From CAZVBV01 sp964509975 (GTDB taxonomy: Bacteria > Patescibacteriota > Gracilibacteria > UBA4473): a stretch of 57,293 nt of DNA. Where the stretch lies: the NCBI GenBank assembly GCA_964509975.1, contig CAZDZO010000005.1, positions 1 through 57,293 of the forward strand, written 5' to 3'. Shown piece by piece: positions 15,938-24,846 of this stretch. The notes under the pieces are model-generated. The model saw only the letters and a program-made list of their open reading frames with translations, was not told the DNA's origin and made no database searches. Both the position numbers and the translations under genes were made by a program. Position 1 is the stretch's first letter; every line of letters starts with the position of its first letter.

Positions 15938-17140
15938 GTGAAAATATTGCCACACAAGTTCTCGAAAATCAATTTTAAAGCGCTCAAAGCGGAGTTGTGG
16001 TTTTGGGTTGGATTTGGTGTTTTTCTCTTTGCCCTTGGGAAAGTGCTTGATGCACATGTGTTTAGTTTTATCGAAGAATATCTCCGTTGTCCGATTATTG
16101 ATCATTATATTCTCTTTCTGACAGAAGAATTACTCTGGTGGATTTTGATCCTCTTCGCGCTTGTCACGGGGTACCGTATGTGGACTAATCCGGATAATCA
16201 AACGAAACTCCTTCCGGCGCTTTTTGCTCTCGTGGTGACGGGAATTTTGGCATTTGTTTTTAAATCTTTATTTGCGATCCCGCGGCCGTTTATAGAAATG
16301 AATCTCGTACCGTTGACCTATGCGCCGTCATTGAGTTTTCCTTCTTTTCATACGGCAGTGGCGTTTGCACTTATGATTCCGTTTATGCGTATTTCTCGTG
16401 TGATTGGAACAACGTGGTTTTTGTTTGCGCTTTTTATTGGACTGGCTCGTATCTATGAGAACCTCCATTACCCGTCTGATATTGCGGGGGGAATATTTTT
16501 AGGAGGAATCGTGGGATCATTTTTTTCACATCCAGACATCAAAAAAATTATCGAAGTGTTGTGGGAGGAGCTCGAGTTTCGAAGGCAAAGTTTACACTTT
16601 GTGGCCGGTTTTCTAGCGGTGTTCGCGCACTGGGCAGGATTTTTGCGATTGCGGCATATTGCGATTCTTCTCGTTGTAGGATTAATGATTTCGCTGCTTA
16701 CGCAAAAAGGAAAATTGTCCTTTGTACAAAAATTACTCAAGTTCTTCGATCGCCCACGTGATGCCAATTTCCCTGGACGCGGAGCCTTTTATCTTCTACT
16801 CGGGATATTTATAACGTTTCTTCTTTTTCCAATAAAGATTGCGTATGCCGCTATTCTGATATTGTCAGTAGGCGATTCTCTTAATCGGCTTTTCGCGAGC
16901 AAGGTTCCCGGGCATTTGAAATTTCCATGGAACCGTCGAAAAAATTGTTTTGGAGTCAGTGTTGGAATTATTGCCGGAACACTGGTGGCGCAGTTTTTTG
17001 TCCCCATCGTGCCAGCATTTTTAGCTTCGGTGTTTGCCATTGTTGGGGAAACCGTTCCGTTTCGATTCGGAAAATTCTACATTGACGATAATATTTTTGT
17101 CCCACTCATTGCGGGTGGTGTGTTGTGGGTGTTGGTGTAA
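15938..17140 (+). CDS. PAP2-family lipid phosphatase fused to a dolichol/phytol-kinase-like domain
   Basis: This 400-residue multi-pass membrane protein joins two lipid-carrier enzymes. Residues about 20-205 are a PAP2 phosphatase with all three motifs: K109-x6-R116-P117, PSFH at 135-138, and R171-x5-H177-x3-D181. Such enzymes dephosphorylate undecaprenyl or other lipid phosphates. Residues about 210-400 match the CTP-dependent polyprenol kinase family (SEC59/VTE5): FRRQSLHFVAG, GRGAFYLLLG, VGDSLNRL at 311-318, and the C-terminal E371...DDN at 383-385 followed by PL. A single protein that can remove and add phosphate on isoprenoid carriers would suit glycan-carrier recycling (inference). The start is GTG; an ATG-initiated alternative would lose a transmembrane segment. 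Confidence 0.82.
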   Translation: MKILPHKFSKINFKALKAELWFWVGFGVFLFALGKVLDAHVFSFIEEYLRCPIIDHYILFLTEELLWWILILFALVTGYRMWTNPDNQTKLLPALFALVVTGILAFVFKSLFAIPRPFIEMNLVPLTYAPSLSFPSFHTAVAFALMIPFMRISRVIGTTWFLFALFIGLARIYENLHYPSDIAGGIFLGGIVGSFFSHPDIKKIIEVLWEELEFRRQSLHFVAGFLAVFAHWAGFLRLRHIAILLVVGLMISLLTQKGKLSFVQKLLKFFDRPRDANFPGRGAFYLLLGIFITFLLFPIKIAYAAILILSVGDSLNRLFASKVPGHLKFPWNRRKNCFGVSVGIIAGTLVAQFFVPIVPAFLASVFAIVGETVPFRFGKFYIDDNIFVPLIAGGVLWVLV

Positions 17141-17185
17141 TGAATAATGAAGAGTGAAGAATGAAAAAAATACTAATAGTCCTTT

Positions 17186-17322
17186 GTCATTCCGGCTTGT
17201 CCGGAATCGGTTGAAAATTTGGCACAGTGTTGAGAGCGTCAGCGCGATACTTGTGAAAGTGATTCGCTGCACTCTGTATACAGACGGACAATTCGTCCGA
17301 TCCTGGGCAAGCCAGGATGACG
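17186..17322. repeat. MITE-like spacer repeat
   Basis: Starts GTCATTCCGGCTTGTCCGG, ends CTGGGCAAGCCAGGATGACG, with internal GGACAATTCGTCC. The element lies between two convergent genes and is very similar to 23565-23724. Confidence 0.8.
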
Positions 17323-17375
17323 GCCCCTCATTAAACAATAAATGTGTTCAATAATTCTTTCTAACTTTTAAACGC

Positions 17376-20270
17376 TTAGACTTTTTGACTTACTTGCTTC
17401 TTCCCAAAGCACTCCTTCAAAAATGTTCCGGTGTGACTTTTAGAATTATTCGCAACGTCTTCAGGCGTTCCTGTGGCAATGAGCTGTCCGCCAAGAGTTC
17501 CTCCTTCTGGTCCCAAATCAAGCAAATAATCACATGATTTAATCACGTCGAAGTTGTGCTCAATAACAATCACGGAGTTCCCTTTGTCCACCAATTTTTG
17601 CAATACCGATAAGAGTTTTTTCACATCAGAGAAATGAAGTCCAGTTGTCGGTTCGTCGAGTACGTAAATGGTTTTTCCTGTGGCTTTTTTCATCAATTCA
17701 GTTGCTAATTTAACTCGCTGAGCCTCTCCTCCAGACAAGGTTGTCGCGCTTTGTCCAAGATGAATATAACCCAATCCGACTTTCTCGATTGCCTGGAGTT
17801 TTTGTTCAATGTGTGGAAAGTTCGCAAAGAATTTTGCGGCTTCTTCTACCGTCATTTCCAAAACGTCAGAAATAGATTTTCCACGATAAGTGATTTCCAA
17901 TGTCTCTTCATTATATCGATGCCCAGTACAGACTTCACATGGCACGTAAACATCTGGCAAAAAGTGCATCTCAATCTTCTTGATCCCATCCCCGCTACAG
18001 ACTTCGCAGCGTCCGCCTTTAACATTGAAACTAAACCGTCCGGCATTGTATCCTCGCACCCTGGCTTCTGGCACCTGAGAAAACACTTCTCGGATATCCG
18101 TAAAAACACCGGTGTAGGTGGCTGGATTTGATCGAGGAGTTCGCCCAATAGGACTCTGGTCAATTGAAATGAGTTTATCAAGTTGATCCATTCCCGTTAC
18201 CTTATCATGGGCCCCTGATGGTTTTTTGGCACGATTAAGTTCTCGAGCCAAGGTTGGTACTAAAATTCTATTAATCAAGGAACTTTTTCCACTTCCAGAG
18301 ACTCCTGTTACCCCTACCAAAACTCCCAAAGGAATATCAGCGTTTACATTTTGTAGATTATTTTCTCGTGCATTTGTGATGGTTAGTTTTCCAATCGGTC
18401 GACGGCGTACTTTTGGGATACGAATGCTTTGTCTTCCAAAGAGGAAATCAGCGGTTTCTGATTTTACATCTTTCATCTTTTTTAAGGTTCCGGCGTACAC
18501 AAGTTTTCCTCCGTGCATTCCAGATTTTGGTCCAATTTCTATAATATAATCAGCTGATTTCATCGTGTCTTCATCGTGTTCCACGACAATCACGGTGTTT
18601 CCGAGATCTCGTAGGTGTTTCAATGTTCCAATCAATCGATCATTGTCTCGTTGATGGAGCCCAATAGAAGGCTCATCAAGAACATAGAGTACTCCTTGGA
18701 GTTGTGATCCGATTTGCGTAGCCAACCGAATTCTCTGTGCTTCTCCTCCCGACAACGTGTTTGCGGCTCGAGAAAGATTGAGATATCCCAGTCCTACATT
18801 TTCTAAAAATCCTAATCGATCTATTAATTCTTTTTGAATGGGTTTGACGATGTTTTCTGTTTCCTTTGTCATTTTGAGTTTTTGTGCCCAGTTTTTTACA
18901 TCAGGAACAGGCATCTGTGTGATGTCGGCAATAGCTTTATCTCCGACAAATACATTTTGTCCGTAGACATTGAGTCGAGTTCCATTACAGTCTCCACACG
19001 TTTTTTCACTCATAAATTCGTTTAGTTTTTTCCGTACAAAATCAGAGTCAGATTCGTTATATCGTTTCTCCGTTTGTTCAATGAGTCCCGGGAAACTTGC
19101 TTCAGTGGTTCTATTGTGAAAGGCTCCTCGTAATTTAACGTTGAATTTTTCCTCTCCAAATCCTGCAAACATTTTATCCAAAACGTCAGGCTTAATATCG
19201 TTAATCGGTTTATCAATAGAAAATCCATATTTTTCTCCGATGGACTCAAGCAAGGAGAAATACCAATTCTGCGCATTGGTTCCCAAACTTGCCCATGGCA
19301 GAATTCCTCCTTCTCGAATAGAAAGATTTGAATTGAGTGCATTGTCTCGATCTACCTCCAAACGGTATCCCAATCCATGACAGGATTCACAGGCCCCATG
19401 AGGAGAGTTAAAAGAAAAGAGTCGTGGCTCAATGGGGGGAAAAGAAAATCCGGTTTCCGGATCTGACAAGTGTTCAGAAAACAAAGAGTCTTCTTTTTTA
19501 TCTACGTTGTAGACAACTAAGATGCCTTCTCCAAATTTAAGAGCCGTTTCTACAGAATCGAGCACTCGCAATCGGTCATCATTTTTTTCTTCCACTTCTT
19601 CTCCCGAAGAAAGCTTCACATATTTTTTTGCATAATCAGCTTTTACCAAACGATCCACAATTACTTCAATGTTGTGTTTCTTTTTGGGATCAAGTTCGAT
19701 ATCTTCATTGATAGTCGTCTCGTAGCCATCTACTCGCAAACGCACAAAACCCGCTTTTTGGATTTTTTCAATAATATGTTTGTGTTCTCCTTTTTTTCCA
19801 CGGACCAATGGCGCGAGTACCATGAATTTCGTTCCAGTTTCCCATCTATCGAGTGCATCGAGAATTTGCCCAGGGGTTTGTTTTTCCAGTATGCGTCCAT
19901 TTTCTGGATTAATTGGCGTTCCGACTTTGGCGTACAATAATCGCAAATAGTCATACATTTCTGTCACAGTACCAACGGTAGACCGTGGATTTCGGGGTGC
20001 GGTTTTTTGATCAATTGAAATAGCAGGAGACAATCCATCGATAGAATCGACCTCTGCCTTTTCTTGCAACTGCAAGAATTGTCGAGCATAAGTTGAAAGA
20101 CTCTCCACATATCGACGCTGTCCTTCTGAATAAATGGTATCGAAGGCAAGTGAAGATTTTCCAGATCCAGAAACTCCAGTAATAACGGTGAGTTTTTCTC
20201 GAGGAATTTCTATATCAATATTCTTTAAGTTGTGCATACGAGCGCCACGAACGACGATATTTTTAGTCAT
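17376..20270 (-). CDS. uvrA: UvrABC excinuclease subunit A
   Basis: DNA-damage sensor of nucleotide excision repair, a dimeric ABC ATPase. The 964-residue protein has both ATPase modules: Walker A GVSGSGKSS near residue 33 and GVTGVSGSGKSS near 655. Signature motifs LSGGEAQR occur twice. The zinc modules are visible as CESCHGLGY...CGDCNGTRL and CEVCSGDG...CEVCTGHRY. The frame is open 60 codons further upstream, but MTKNIVVRGARMHNLKN is the family start. It is long by about 20 residues, within the normal range. uvrB is elsewhere in the window. Nothing is missing. Confidence 0.97.
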   Translation of the reverse strand: MTKNIVVRGARMHNLKNIDIEIPREKLTVITGVSGSGKSSLAFDTIYSEGQRRYVESLSTYARQFLQLQEKAEVDSIDGLSPAISIDQKTAPRNPRSTVGTVTEMYDYLRLLYAKVGTPINPENGRILEKQTPGQILDALDRWETGTKFMVLAPLVRGKKGEHKHIIEKIQKAGFVRLRVDGYETTINEDIELDPKKKHNIEVIVDRLVKADYAKKYVKLSSGEEVEEKNDDRLRVLDSVETALKFGEGILVVYNVDKKEDSLFSEHLSDPETGFSFPPIEPRLFSFNSPHGACESCHGLGYRLEVDRDNALNSNLSIREGGILPWASLGTNAQNWYFSLLESIGEKYGFSIDKPINDIKPDVLDKMFAGFGEEKFNVKLRGAFHNRTTEASFPGLIEQTEKRYNESDSDFVRKKLNEFMSEKTCGDCNGTRLNVYGQNVFVGDKAIADITQMPVPDVKNWAQKLKMTKETENIVKPIQKELIDRLGFLENVGLGYLNLSRAANTLSGGEAQRIRLATQIGSQLQGVLYVLDEPSIGLHQRDNDRLIGTLKHLRDLGNTVIVVEHDEDTMKSADYIIEIGPKSGMHGGKLVYAGTLKKMKDVKSETADFLFGRQSIRIPKVRRRPIGKLTITNARENNLQNVNADIPLGVLVGVTGVSGSGKSSLINRILVPTLARELNRAKKPSGAHDKVTGMDQLDKLISIDQSPIGRTPRSNPATYTGVFTDIREVFSQVPEARVRGYNAGRFSFNVKGGRCEVCSGDGIKKIEMHFLPDVYVPCEVCTGHRYNEETLEITYRGKSISDVLEMTVEEAAKFFANFPHIEQKLQAIEKVGLGYIHLGQSATTLSGGEAQRVKLATELMKKATGKTIYVLDEPTTGLHFSDVKKLLSVLQKLVDKGNSVIVIEHNFDVIKSCDYLLDLGPEGGTLGGQLIATGTPEDVANNSKSHTGTFLKECFGKKQVSQKV

Positions 20271-20334
20271 GAATTTTCTTGAGCGAAAAAAAATCGCAGA
20301 CAATGTCCGCGACCGGCGGAGCGTAGCAATTGAA

Positions 20335-20363
20335 TTGCTTTTTGTCAAAAGTTTTGGTATAAT
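20335..20363 (+). promoter_or_regulatory. Promoter of the 104-aa gene (leaderless)
   Basis: TTGCTT (20335-20340), 17-bp spacer, extended -10 TGGTATAAT (TATAAT 20358-20363). The ATG begins 6 bp later, at about the predicted transcription start. Confidence 0.75.
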
Positions 20364-20369
20364 AAGGGG

Positions 20370-20684
20370 ATGGGTATCGAAAAACCAGATCAATGGAAAT
20401 ATTCGAAGGAAAAGATGAATAATCTTCTTGGCGATGCTGATAAAGCACAAGAAGCCGTTGAGAAAACCATCGGAGTGGATAAAAACAAAGCAAAAGAAGA
20501 AGCCCTTCAGTCATCTTCACAAGAATTGGTAGCGATGAATACCAGTATTGTGGAATCGCAATCAGTTAGGAACACTGAAGATGTTAAAAATGCAAAAACA
20601 TTTGTAGCAAATCTTCCAAAAGAGATTCAAGATACACTTGGTTTATTGAGTTACAACACTTGGTCAGGGGAAGACGTGGCATAA
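20370..20684 (+). CDS. Hypothetical protein, 104 aa
   Basis: A soluble, mostly helical protein starting MGIEKPDQWKYSKEKMNNLL. It is rich in K, E, A and Q (KAQEAVEKTIGVDKNKAKEE) with no Cys, membrane segment or signal peptide. I do not recognise a family. It has one of the clearest promoters in the window, giving a probable leaderless transcript. It stands alone between the divergent uvrA and the convergent GT4 gene. Good initiation context and codon use support it as real. Confidence 0.65.
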   Translation: MGIEKPDQWKYSKEKMNNLLGDADKAQEAVEKTIGVDKNKAKEEALQSSSQELVAMNTSIVESQSVRNTEDVKNAKTFVANLPKEIQDTLGLLSYNTWSGEDVA

Positions 20685-20751
20685 TAAAAAGAGATCACTG
20701 CTTTCGCAAGGATAAGTTCGTCCATCAGCTCATAAATTTATTGGGGCTCAC

Positions 20752-21912
20752 TTATTTCTCCAAAAACACGTTGAATAATTGTTTCCGCGTTTCTTCTATG
20801 GAGAAGTATTTTTTTACGAATATTTTTCCTTCTTCCGTAAAGACATGTGCTTCATCTGGATGATCAGCAAAAAATCCAATTTTTTCTGCCAAACTCATAG
20901 CATTTTGTGTTTCTACAATGAGAGAATGCGAAAGTTTTTTTTGAGTCTTTGTTTCGAGAAATTGTTCGTAATTTCGTATGATGTCGCGAGGACCGGTTTC
21001 ATCAAATACTAATACCAGCTTATTCATCACCAAGCCTTCAATCACCGTACGTCCAAACGTTTCAGGTTCGGTAGGGAGAACAAGTGCACAATCAGCTTTG
21101 ACCAACTCTCCAAAAGGATCATCAACTTCTCCTACGAAATGCACATTTTTAAGATTTCGGTCTTTTGCAAATTTCTTAATATCTCGTTCATATTCTTCGG
21201 TTCTCGAATCTTCGGGAAAAGAGCTTCCGACAATAAAGAACTGGAGATCGGGATTTCGTTCTTGAAGTAAGTCAGCTACCTGAAGCGCAAATATTTGTCC
21301 TTTTCGTGGATCGATTCGTCCCATCATGAGAATGTTTTTGATTTCTTGTGGCGGATGACTCTCTGGCACTTTTCGAAAATTAATACCATTCTCAATTAAG
21401 CGCATTTTACGGTAATCTGATTTGCGAATATGCGTTCGGAGATATTCTCGGCACGACGTAGAATTGGCAATAATAAGCGTGCATTTCCGAGCAATGTTTC
21501 GGAGCAAAAACCTTGGAATCGTGAAATCATGAATCATCACAATCCATTTTCCAGGAAGAAAAAAGAACGTCTTTACTAAAAACATCACAAAGTGAGTGCG
21601 GGGGGTATTTGAAAAAAATTGTCGGGCGTTGTGTTGTTTCGCAAGATTTTTGAGTTTTTTGGCCGACTGAAGCAAGAGAAATACCGCTTTTATTTTTTCC
21701 AAAAAGCCACCTCTTACAGAAGGGAAAAGAAAGTCTTGTACATCTACTCGTTCTGGAAGAAGGTCACGATATTCCTTTGCTTTTGCACCAACGATAAGTG
21801 GGGAAAGTTGCCTGAGCTCAGTGGGACTCAGACTATGAAGGAAATCGAGTGTGAATCGTTCGGCACCTCCAACGGTTTCGGCTTGTTCAAGAAAAAAAGT
21901 TTTTCGTCGCAT
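20752..21912 (-). CDS. GT4 family glycosyltransferase
   Basis: The 386-residue protein has a GT-B fold. The N-terminal acceptor domain contains AETVGGAERFTLDF (the typical xGGAER motif). The C-terminal donor domain begins KNILMMGRIDPRKGQ (about residue 200), followed by FIVGSSF, NVHFVGEV, and the nucleotide-sugar site PTEPETFGRTVIEGLVMNKLV with the E-x7-E pair. It would add a sugar from a UDP- or GDP-donor to a surface glycan or lipid; the substrate is not deducible. Its neighbours (ComEC, LysM-M23 peptidase, RmlA fusion) are also envelope genes, though each is separately spaced. Confidence 0.87.
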   Translation of the reverse strand: MRRKTFFLEQAETVGGAERFTLDFLHSLSPTELRQLSPLIVGAKAKEYRDLLPERVDVQDFLFPSVRGGFLEKIKAVFLLLQSAKKLKNLAKQHNARQFFSNTPRTHFVMFLVKTFFFLPGKWIVMIHDFTIPRFLLRNIARKCTLIIANSTSCREYLRTHIRKSDYRKMRLIENGINFRKVPESHPPQEIKNILMMGRIDPRKGQIFALQVADLLQERNPDLQFFIVGSSFPEDSRTEEYERDIKKFAKDRNLKNVHFVGEVDDPFGELVKADCALVLPTEPETFGRTVIEGLVMNKLVLVFDETGPRDIIRNYEQFLETKTQKKLSHSLIVETQNAMSLAEKIGFFADHPDEAHVFTEEGKIFVKKYFSIEETRKQLFNVFLEK

Positions 21913-22008
21913 CGATTGTGATTATTCATCACGAATTGTGAATTATCAACTTTTTCTTCCCTCTCCTTCCTCAGCTTGGATGGGGGATATAGTTTAAAGA
22001 ATTCTTTT

Positions 22009-23484
22009 TTATACTGAGTCTCTGTCTTCGTAGGGATGAGGAATAATTTCTTTTTCAAAAAAAGTACGTGCAAACCATCGAGAAAAACTCGCCCAAAGAA
22101 AAAATCCAATTATAAAAATAAGAGCTCCATTTGCGATAAATAGAGGAATGGGGATCGGTTTTATTTGCCCAAAGAAGTGTGCGACTTGTAGTACCCATTC
22201 AATAAGCATGAAGGCAGGAATGGCGAGTATTCGTGCTAGAAATTCTGGTAGTATTCCGAGGAGGGCGGCGGCAAAAGAAAATACCATACTGAAAGGAATA
22301 GCTGGTTCGGCGAATAAATTCGACAATACGCCGACAAGGGGAAAGTTTCCAAAGTAGAGTCCCAAAAGAGGAAAGACGGCAATTTGTGCAGCAAGTGTCA
22401 CAGAAAGCATCGTGCGCAGTTCGAATTTATTGGGAATAAATCGCAACCATTGTTCCAGTATCGGGACTCCCAAGATGATACCGAGAGTAGCGCCACTGCT
22501 CAGAAAAAACCCAATATCGGTTTGCACAATTCTTGGTTGCACAATACCAATGAGCACCATCGAGAAAAAAATAAGATTCCGAGCATCTGAAAATCGTCCC
22601 AAATACACGGCCCAGGCAACGGTTCCTCCCATTACAGCGGCCCGCAAAACAGGGGCTTCTGCGCCTGTCATCCCAACAAAGAAAAGTAAAGCCCCTAAGC
22701 TTCCCACAAAGACAATGCGTCTTCCGAATCGATGTAATGTAAATGTGATAAACAAAAGTACTACACTCACATTAAATCCGGACACAACCAGAAGGTGTTG
22801 CAGTCCGGATTGTTTGAAGTCAGTTTGAAGAAATTCTGGCAATTCGTTTTTTACCCCTAACAACACTCCCATTGCAATAGTAGAATGGGGAGAAGGGAGT
22901 GATCGTTGAAGATTTCTGGCGAGGAATAAACGAGTGCGCTCAGCTCCTTTGAGAAAAAAAGAGCCTCCTTTTTTCTTAAGTTGTGTAATTGCTCTGGGAT
23001 TTTTGATAATTGTTTGTACACCGAATCGGCGCAGATGTTTTTGATAATCAAATCCGGAGAAAGTTCTGGGCTTAGTAACAGTTCCCTGTACTGTGATGAT
23101 GTCTCCATAATGAAAGATTCGCTTGTCAGAAGTGATCAATAAAAATCGTCCCTCTTGCGACTTCACTACGTACCGAGTATTGGATTCCCTTTGATCCGGA
23201 AAACTCACGATCGTGCCACTGATTTTAACGGTTTCATTTATTTGTGTTCCCAAACTGTCATTCCTGAAATCAAATTCGTTGCGCCATTGTCCGTATAAAA
23301 AACTGACACAGAAGGCACACAAAATCCATAACCAATATTTATTCCAAAGAATAGCCAAGATGGCTCCTGTTCCAGTAAAAAGAAGAAGGTAGGTCACAGA
23401 AAAAGAATATTGTCCCAAAAAGATTCCTACAAAAATGAGAACGAGTAATCCGCGAAGTTTTTCAGGGGGGGTAGGGGAAAACAT
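22009..23484 (-). CDS. comEC: ComEC/Rec2 DNA-uptake channel, lacking the metallo-beta-lactamase domain
   Basis: ComEC forms the inner-membrane channel for single-stranded DNA in natural transformation. The 491-residue protein has an N-terminal OB-like DUF4131 region (residues about 70-170, ETVKISGTIVSFPDQ...DIITVQGTV). The Competence domain follows, with FKQSGLQHLLVVSGFNVSVV and GAEAPVLRAAVMGG, then about eight membrane helices. It ends at a charged tail soon after the last helix. The C-terminal metallo-beta-lactamase domain of canonical ComEC (about 750 residues in total) is absent. Short forms of this kind exist in other bacteria; the nuclease function would then be separate. It does not share an operon with com or pil genes here. 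Confidence 0.9.
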   Translation of the reverse strand: MFSPTPPEKLRGLLVLIFVGIFLGQYSFSVTYLLLFTGTGAILAILWNKYWLWILCAFCVSFLYGQWRNEFDFRNDSLGTQINETVKISGTIVSFPDQRESNTRYVVKSQEGRFLLITSDKRIFHYGDIITVQGTVTKPRTFSGFDYQKHLRRFGVQTIIKNPRAITQLKKKGGSFFLKGAERTRLFLARNLQRSLPSPHSTIAMGVLLGVKNELPEFLQTDFKQSGLQHLLVVSGFNVSVVLLFITFTLHRFGRRIVFVGSLGALLFFVGMTGAEAPVLRAAVMGGTVAWAVYLGRFSDARNLIFFSMVLIGIVQPRIVQTDIGFFLSSGATLGIILGVPILEQWLRFIPNKFELRTMLSVTLAAQIAVFPLLGLYFGNFPLVGVLSNLFAEPAIPFSMVFSFAAALLGILPEFLARILAIPAFMLIEWVLQVAHFFGQIKPIPIPLFIANGALIFIIGFFLWASFSRWFARTFFEKEIIPHPYEDRDSV

Positions 23485-23564
23485 CGCCTTATTTTTAAAA
23501 GGTGAAGAAAAAAAAGCACGGAGTGGATTTTATAAAAATTTAAGAAAAAAAGCTTCCTATTTCT

Positions 23565-23724
23565 GTTATTCCGGCTTGTCCGGAATCGGATAAAAATCAT
23601 GTCCTCAACTTGATTGAAGATTGGCAATAACATTAAAGCGTTAGCGAAGAACTCATATTAATTTTTCGCTTCGATCTTTGTCTATATCAAAAATTCAAGC
23701 GATTCTGGGCAAGCCAGAATGACG
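23565..23724. repeat. MITE-like spacer repeat
   Basis: Starts GTTATTCCGGCTTGTCCGG and ends CTGGGCAAGCCAGAATGACG, almost the same ends as 17186-17322. The centre contains a second motif (TCCTCAACTTGATTGAAGA) also seen in 5921-6000. Confidence 0.8.
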
Positions 23725-23736
23725 GGGTGAATATTT

Positions 23737-24792
23737 CTAAAAATAATTAAACGGATTTACCTTTCGTCCACGAATACGGAGTTCGAAGTGCAGGTGGATT
23801 CCGGTTGGACCCCAGACCCGTCCACTGTTTCCCATGAGTCCGATAAGTTGTCCAGTTTTTATTTCATCCCCAACGGCTACTTTTCTCAGGTTCGTATGTG
23901 CATAGAGAGTTTCGATATCATTTCCATGATCAATAATCATATATTTTCCGTATCCATAATTCCAACCATCTTGTGATTTAATAACCTTTCCGCCTGCGGC
24001 TGCATAAATTGGAGTATTGAGTTTATTGGCGATATCAATTGCATAGTGTCCACTATGAAATTTTTGAGTAAGAACCCCCTTCGTTGGACGACGAATACGA
24101 AGTCCAATAGATTCGAGAACTCCTCCACTACTTTCCACTTGTTTCCCTGAAAACGAACGTTGGACAAATGTTTTTTTGGCATCCGGGAGGAAAATATCTT
24201 TTCCGACGGCAATAATATTATCCTTTACGTGTGGGTTGTAGGCGTATATTTTTGAAAGTTCGATGTTGTGTGTTTTTGCAATTTCTCCAAGAGTGTCGGA
24301 CTGCTGAACTGTGTAGTAAATTCCATCAGTCGGGGGAATCTTGAGAGACTGTCCTATGTGTAATGTTTGTTTTACATTCAATCCATTTCCCCAGAGGAGT
24401 GTAGTTACTTTTATCCCAAATTTATGCGCAATTTTTGAAGGATTGTCTCCGGATTTAACAGTGTAATTAATGGCTGTATCACGTTTTCGTGGTTGCACAC
24501 GAAAAACTAAATTTCCATCTTCATCTTCCACGAGCACTTCCCGTAGTCCTGCAGTTTTTACTCCTGCGAAGTTGTCGAGAAATCCTACTTCTGAAATCGG
24601 AAAGGAAATAGATTTTTCTCCCAAAAACTCTTCCCCAAAAATTTCATTTGACTGTGAAAAATAAGGGGGACGAAAACTCATTAAAAACATCACGAGAATT
24701 CCAAAGGCAACTGCTTGGAACGCAAAGGGAGAGTGGAGTGCTCGATGACAATAGTCGAGCAAAGTAGTCCAGATGAATTTTCCCATAATCAA
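23737..24792 (-). CDS. LysM and M23 (LytM) peptidase, membrane anchored
   Basis: This 351-residue protein has an N-terminal membrane anchor (about 15-40) and two LysM peptidoglycan-binding repeats: YTVKSGDNPSKIAHKFGI (about 135) and YTVQQSDTLGEIAKTHNI (about 183). A C-terminal M23 metallo-endopeptidase domain contains GHYAIDIA (zinc ligands H and D) and GIHLHFEL (HxH). M23 enzymes cleave peptidoglycan cross-links or activate amidases; catalytic residues are intact. The start may be ATG 24792 or 24786. The preceding 770-residue gene ends 54 bp upstream on the same strand, so they may be co-expressed. Confidence 0.92.
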   Translation of the reverse strand: MIMGKFIWTTLLDYCHRALHSPFAFQAVAFGILVMFLMSFRPPYFSQSNEIFGEEFLGEKSISFPISEVGFLDNFAGVKTAGLREVLVEDEDGNLVFRVQPRKRDTAINYTVKSGDNPSKIAHKFGIKVTTLLWGNGLNVKQTLHIGQSLKIPPTDGIYYTVQQSDTLGEIAKTHNIELSKIYAYNPHVKDNIIAVGKDIFLPDAKKTFVQRSFSGKQVESSGGVLESIGLRIRRPTKGVLTQKFHSGHYAIDIANKLNTPIYAAAGGKVIKSQDGWNYGYGKYMIIDHGNDIETLYAHTNLRKVAVGDEIKTGQLIGLMGNSGRVWGPTGIHLHFELRIRGRKVNPFNYF

Positions 24793-24846
24793 AAGAGTAC
24801 CGGCCGATTCTAGACGGATTTACCTCCTCGTCAACAACGGGCAGGA

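Noticed and set aside
22148..22828. Plus-strand frames across comEC
   Set aside because: Antisense shadows; the minus-strand ComEC motifs are unambiguous.
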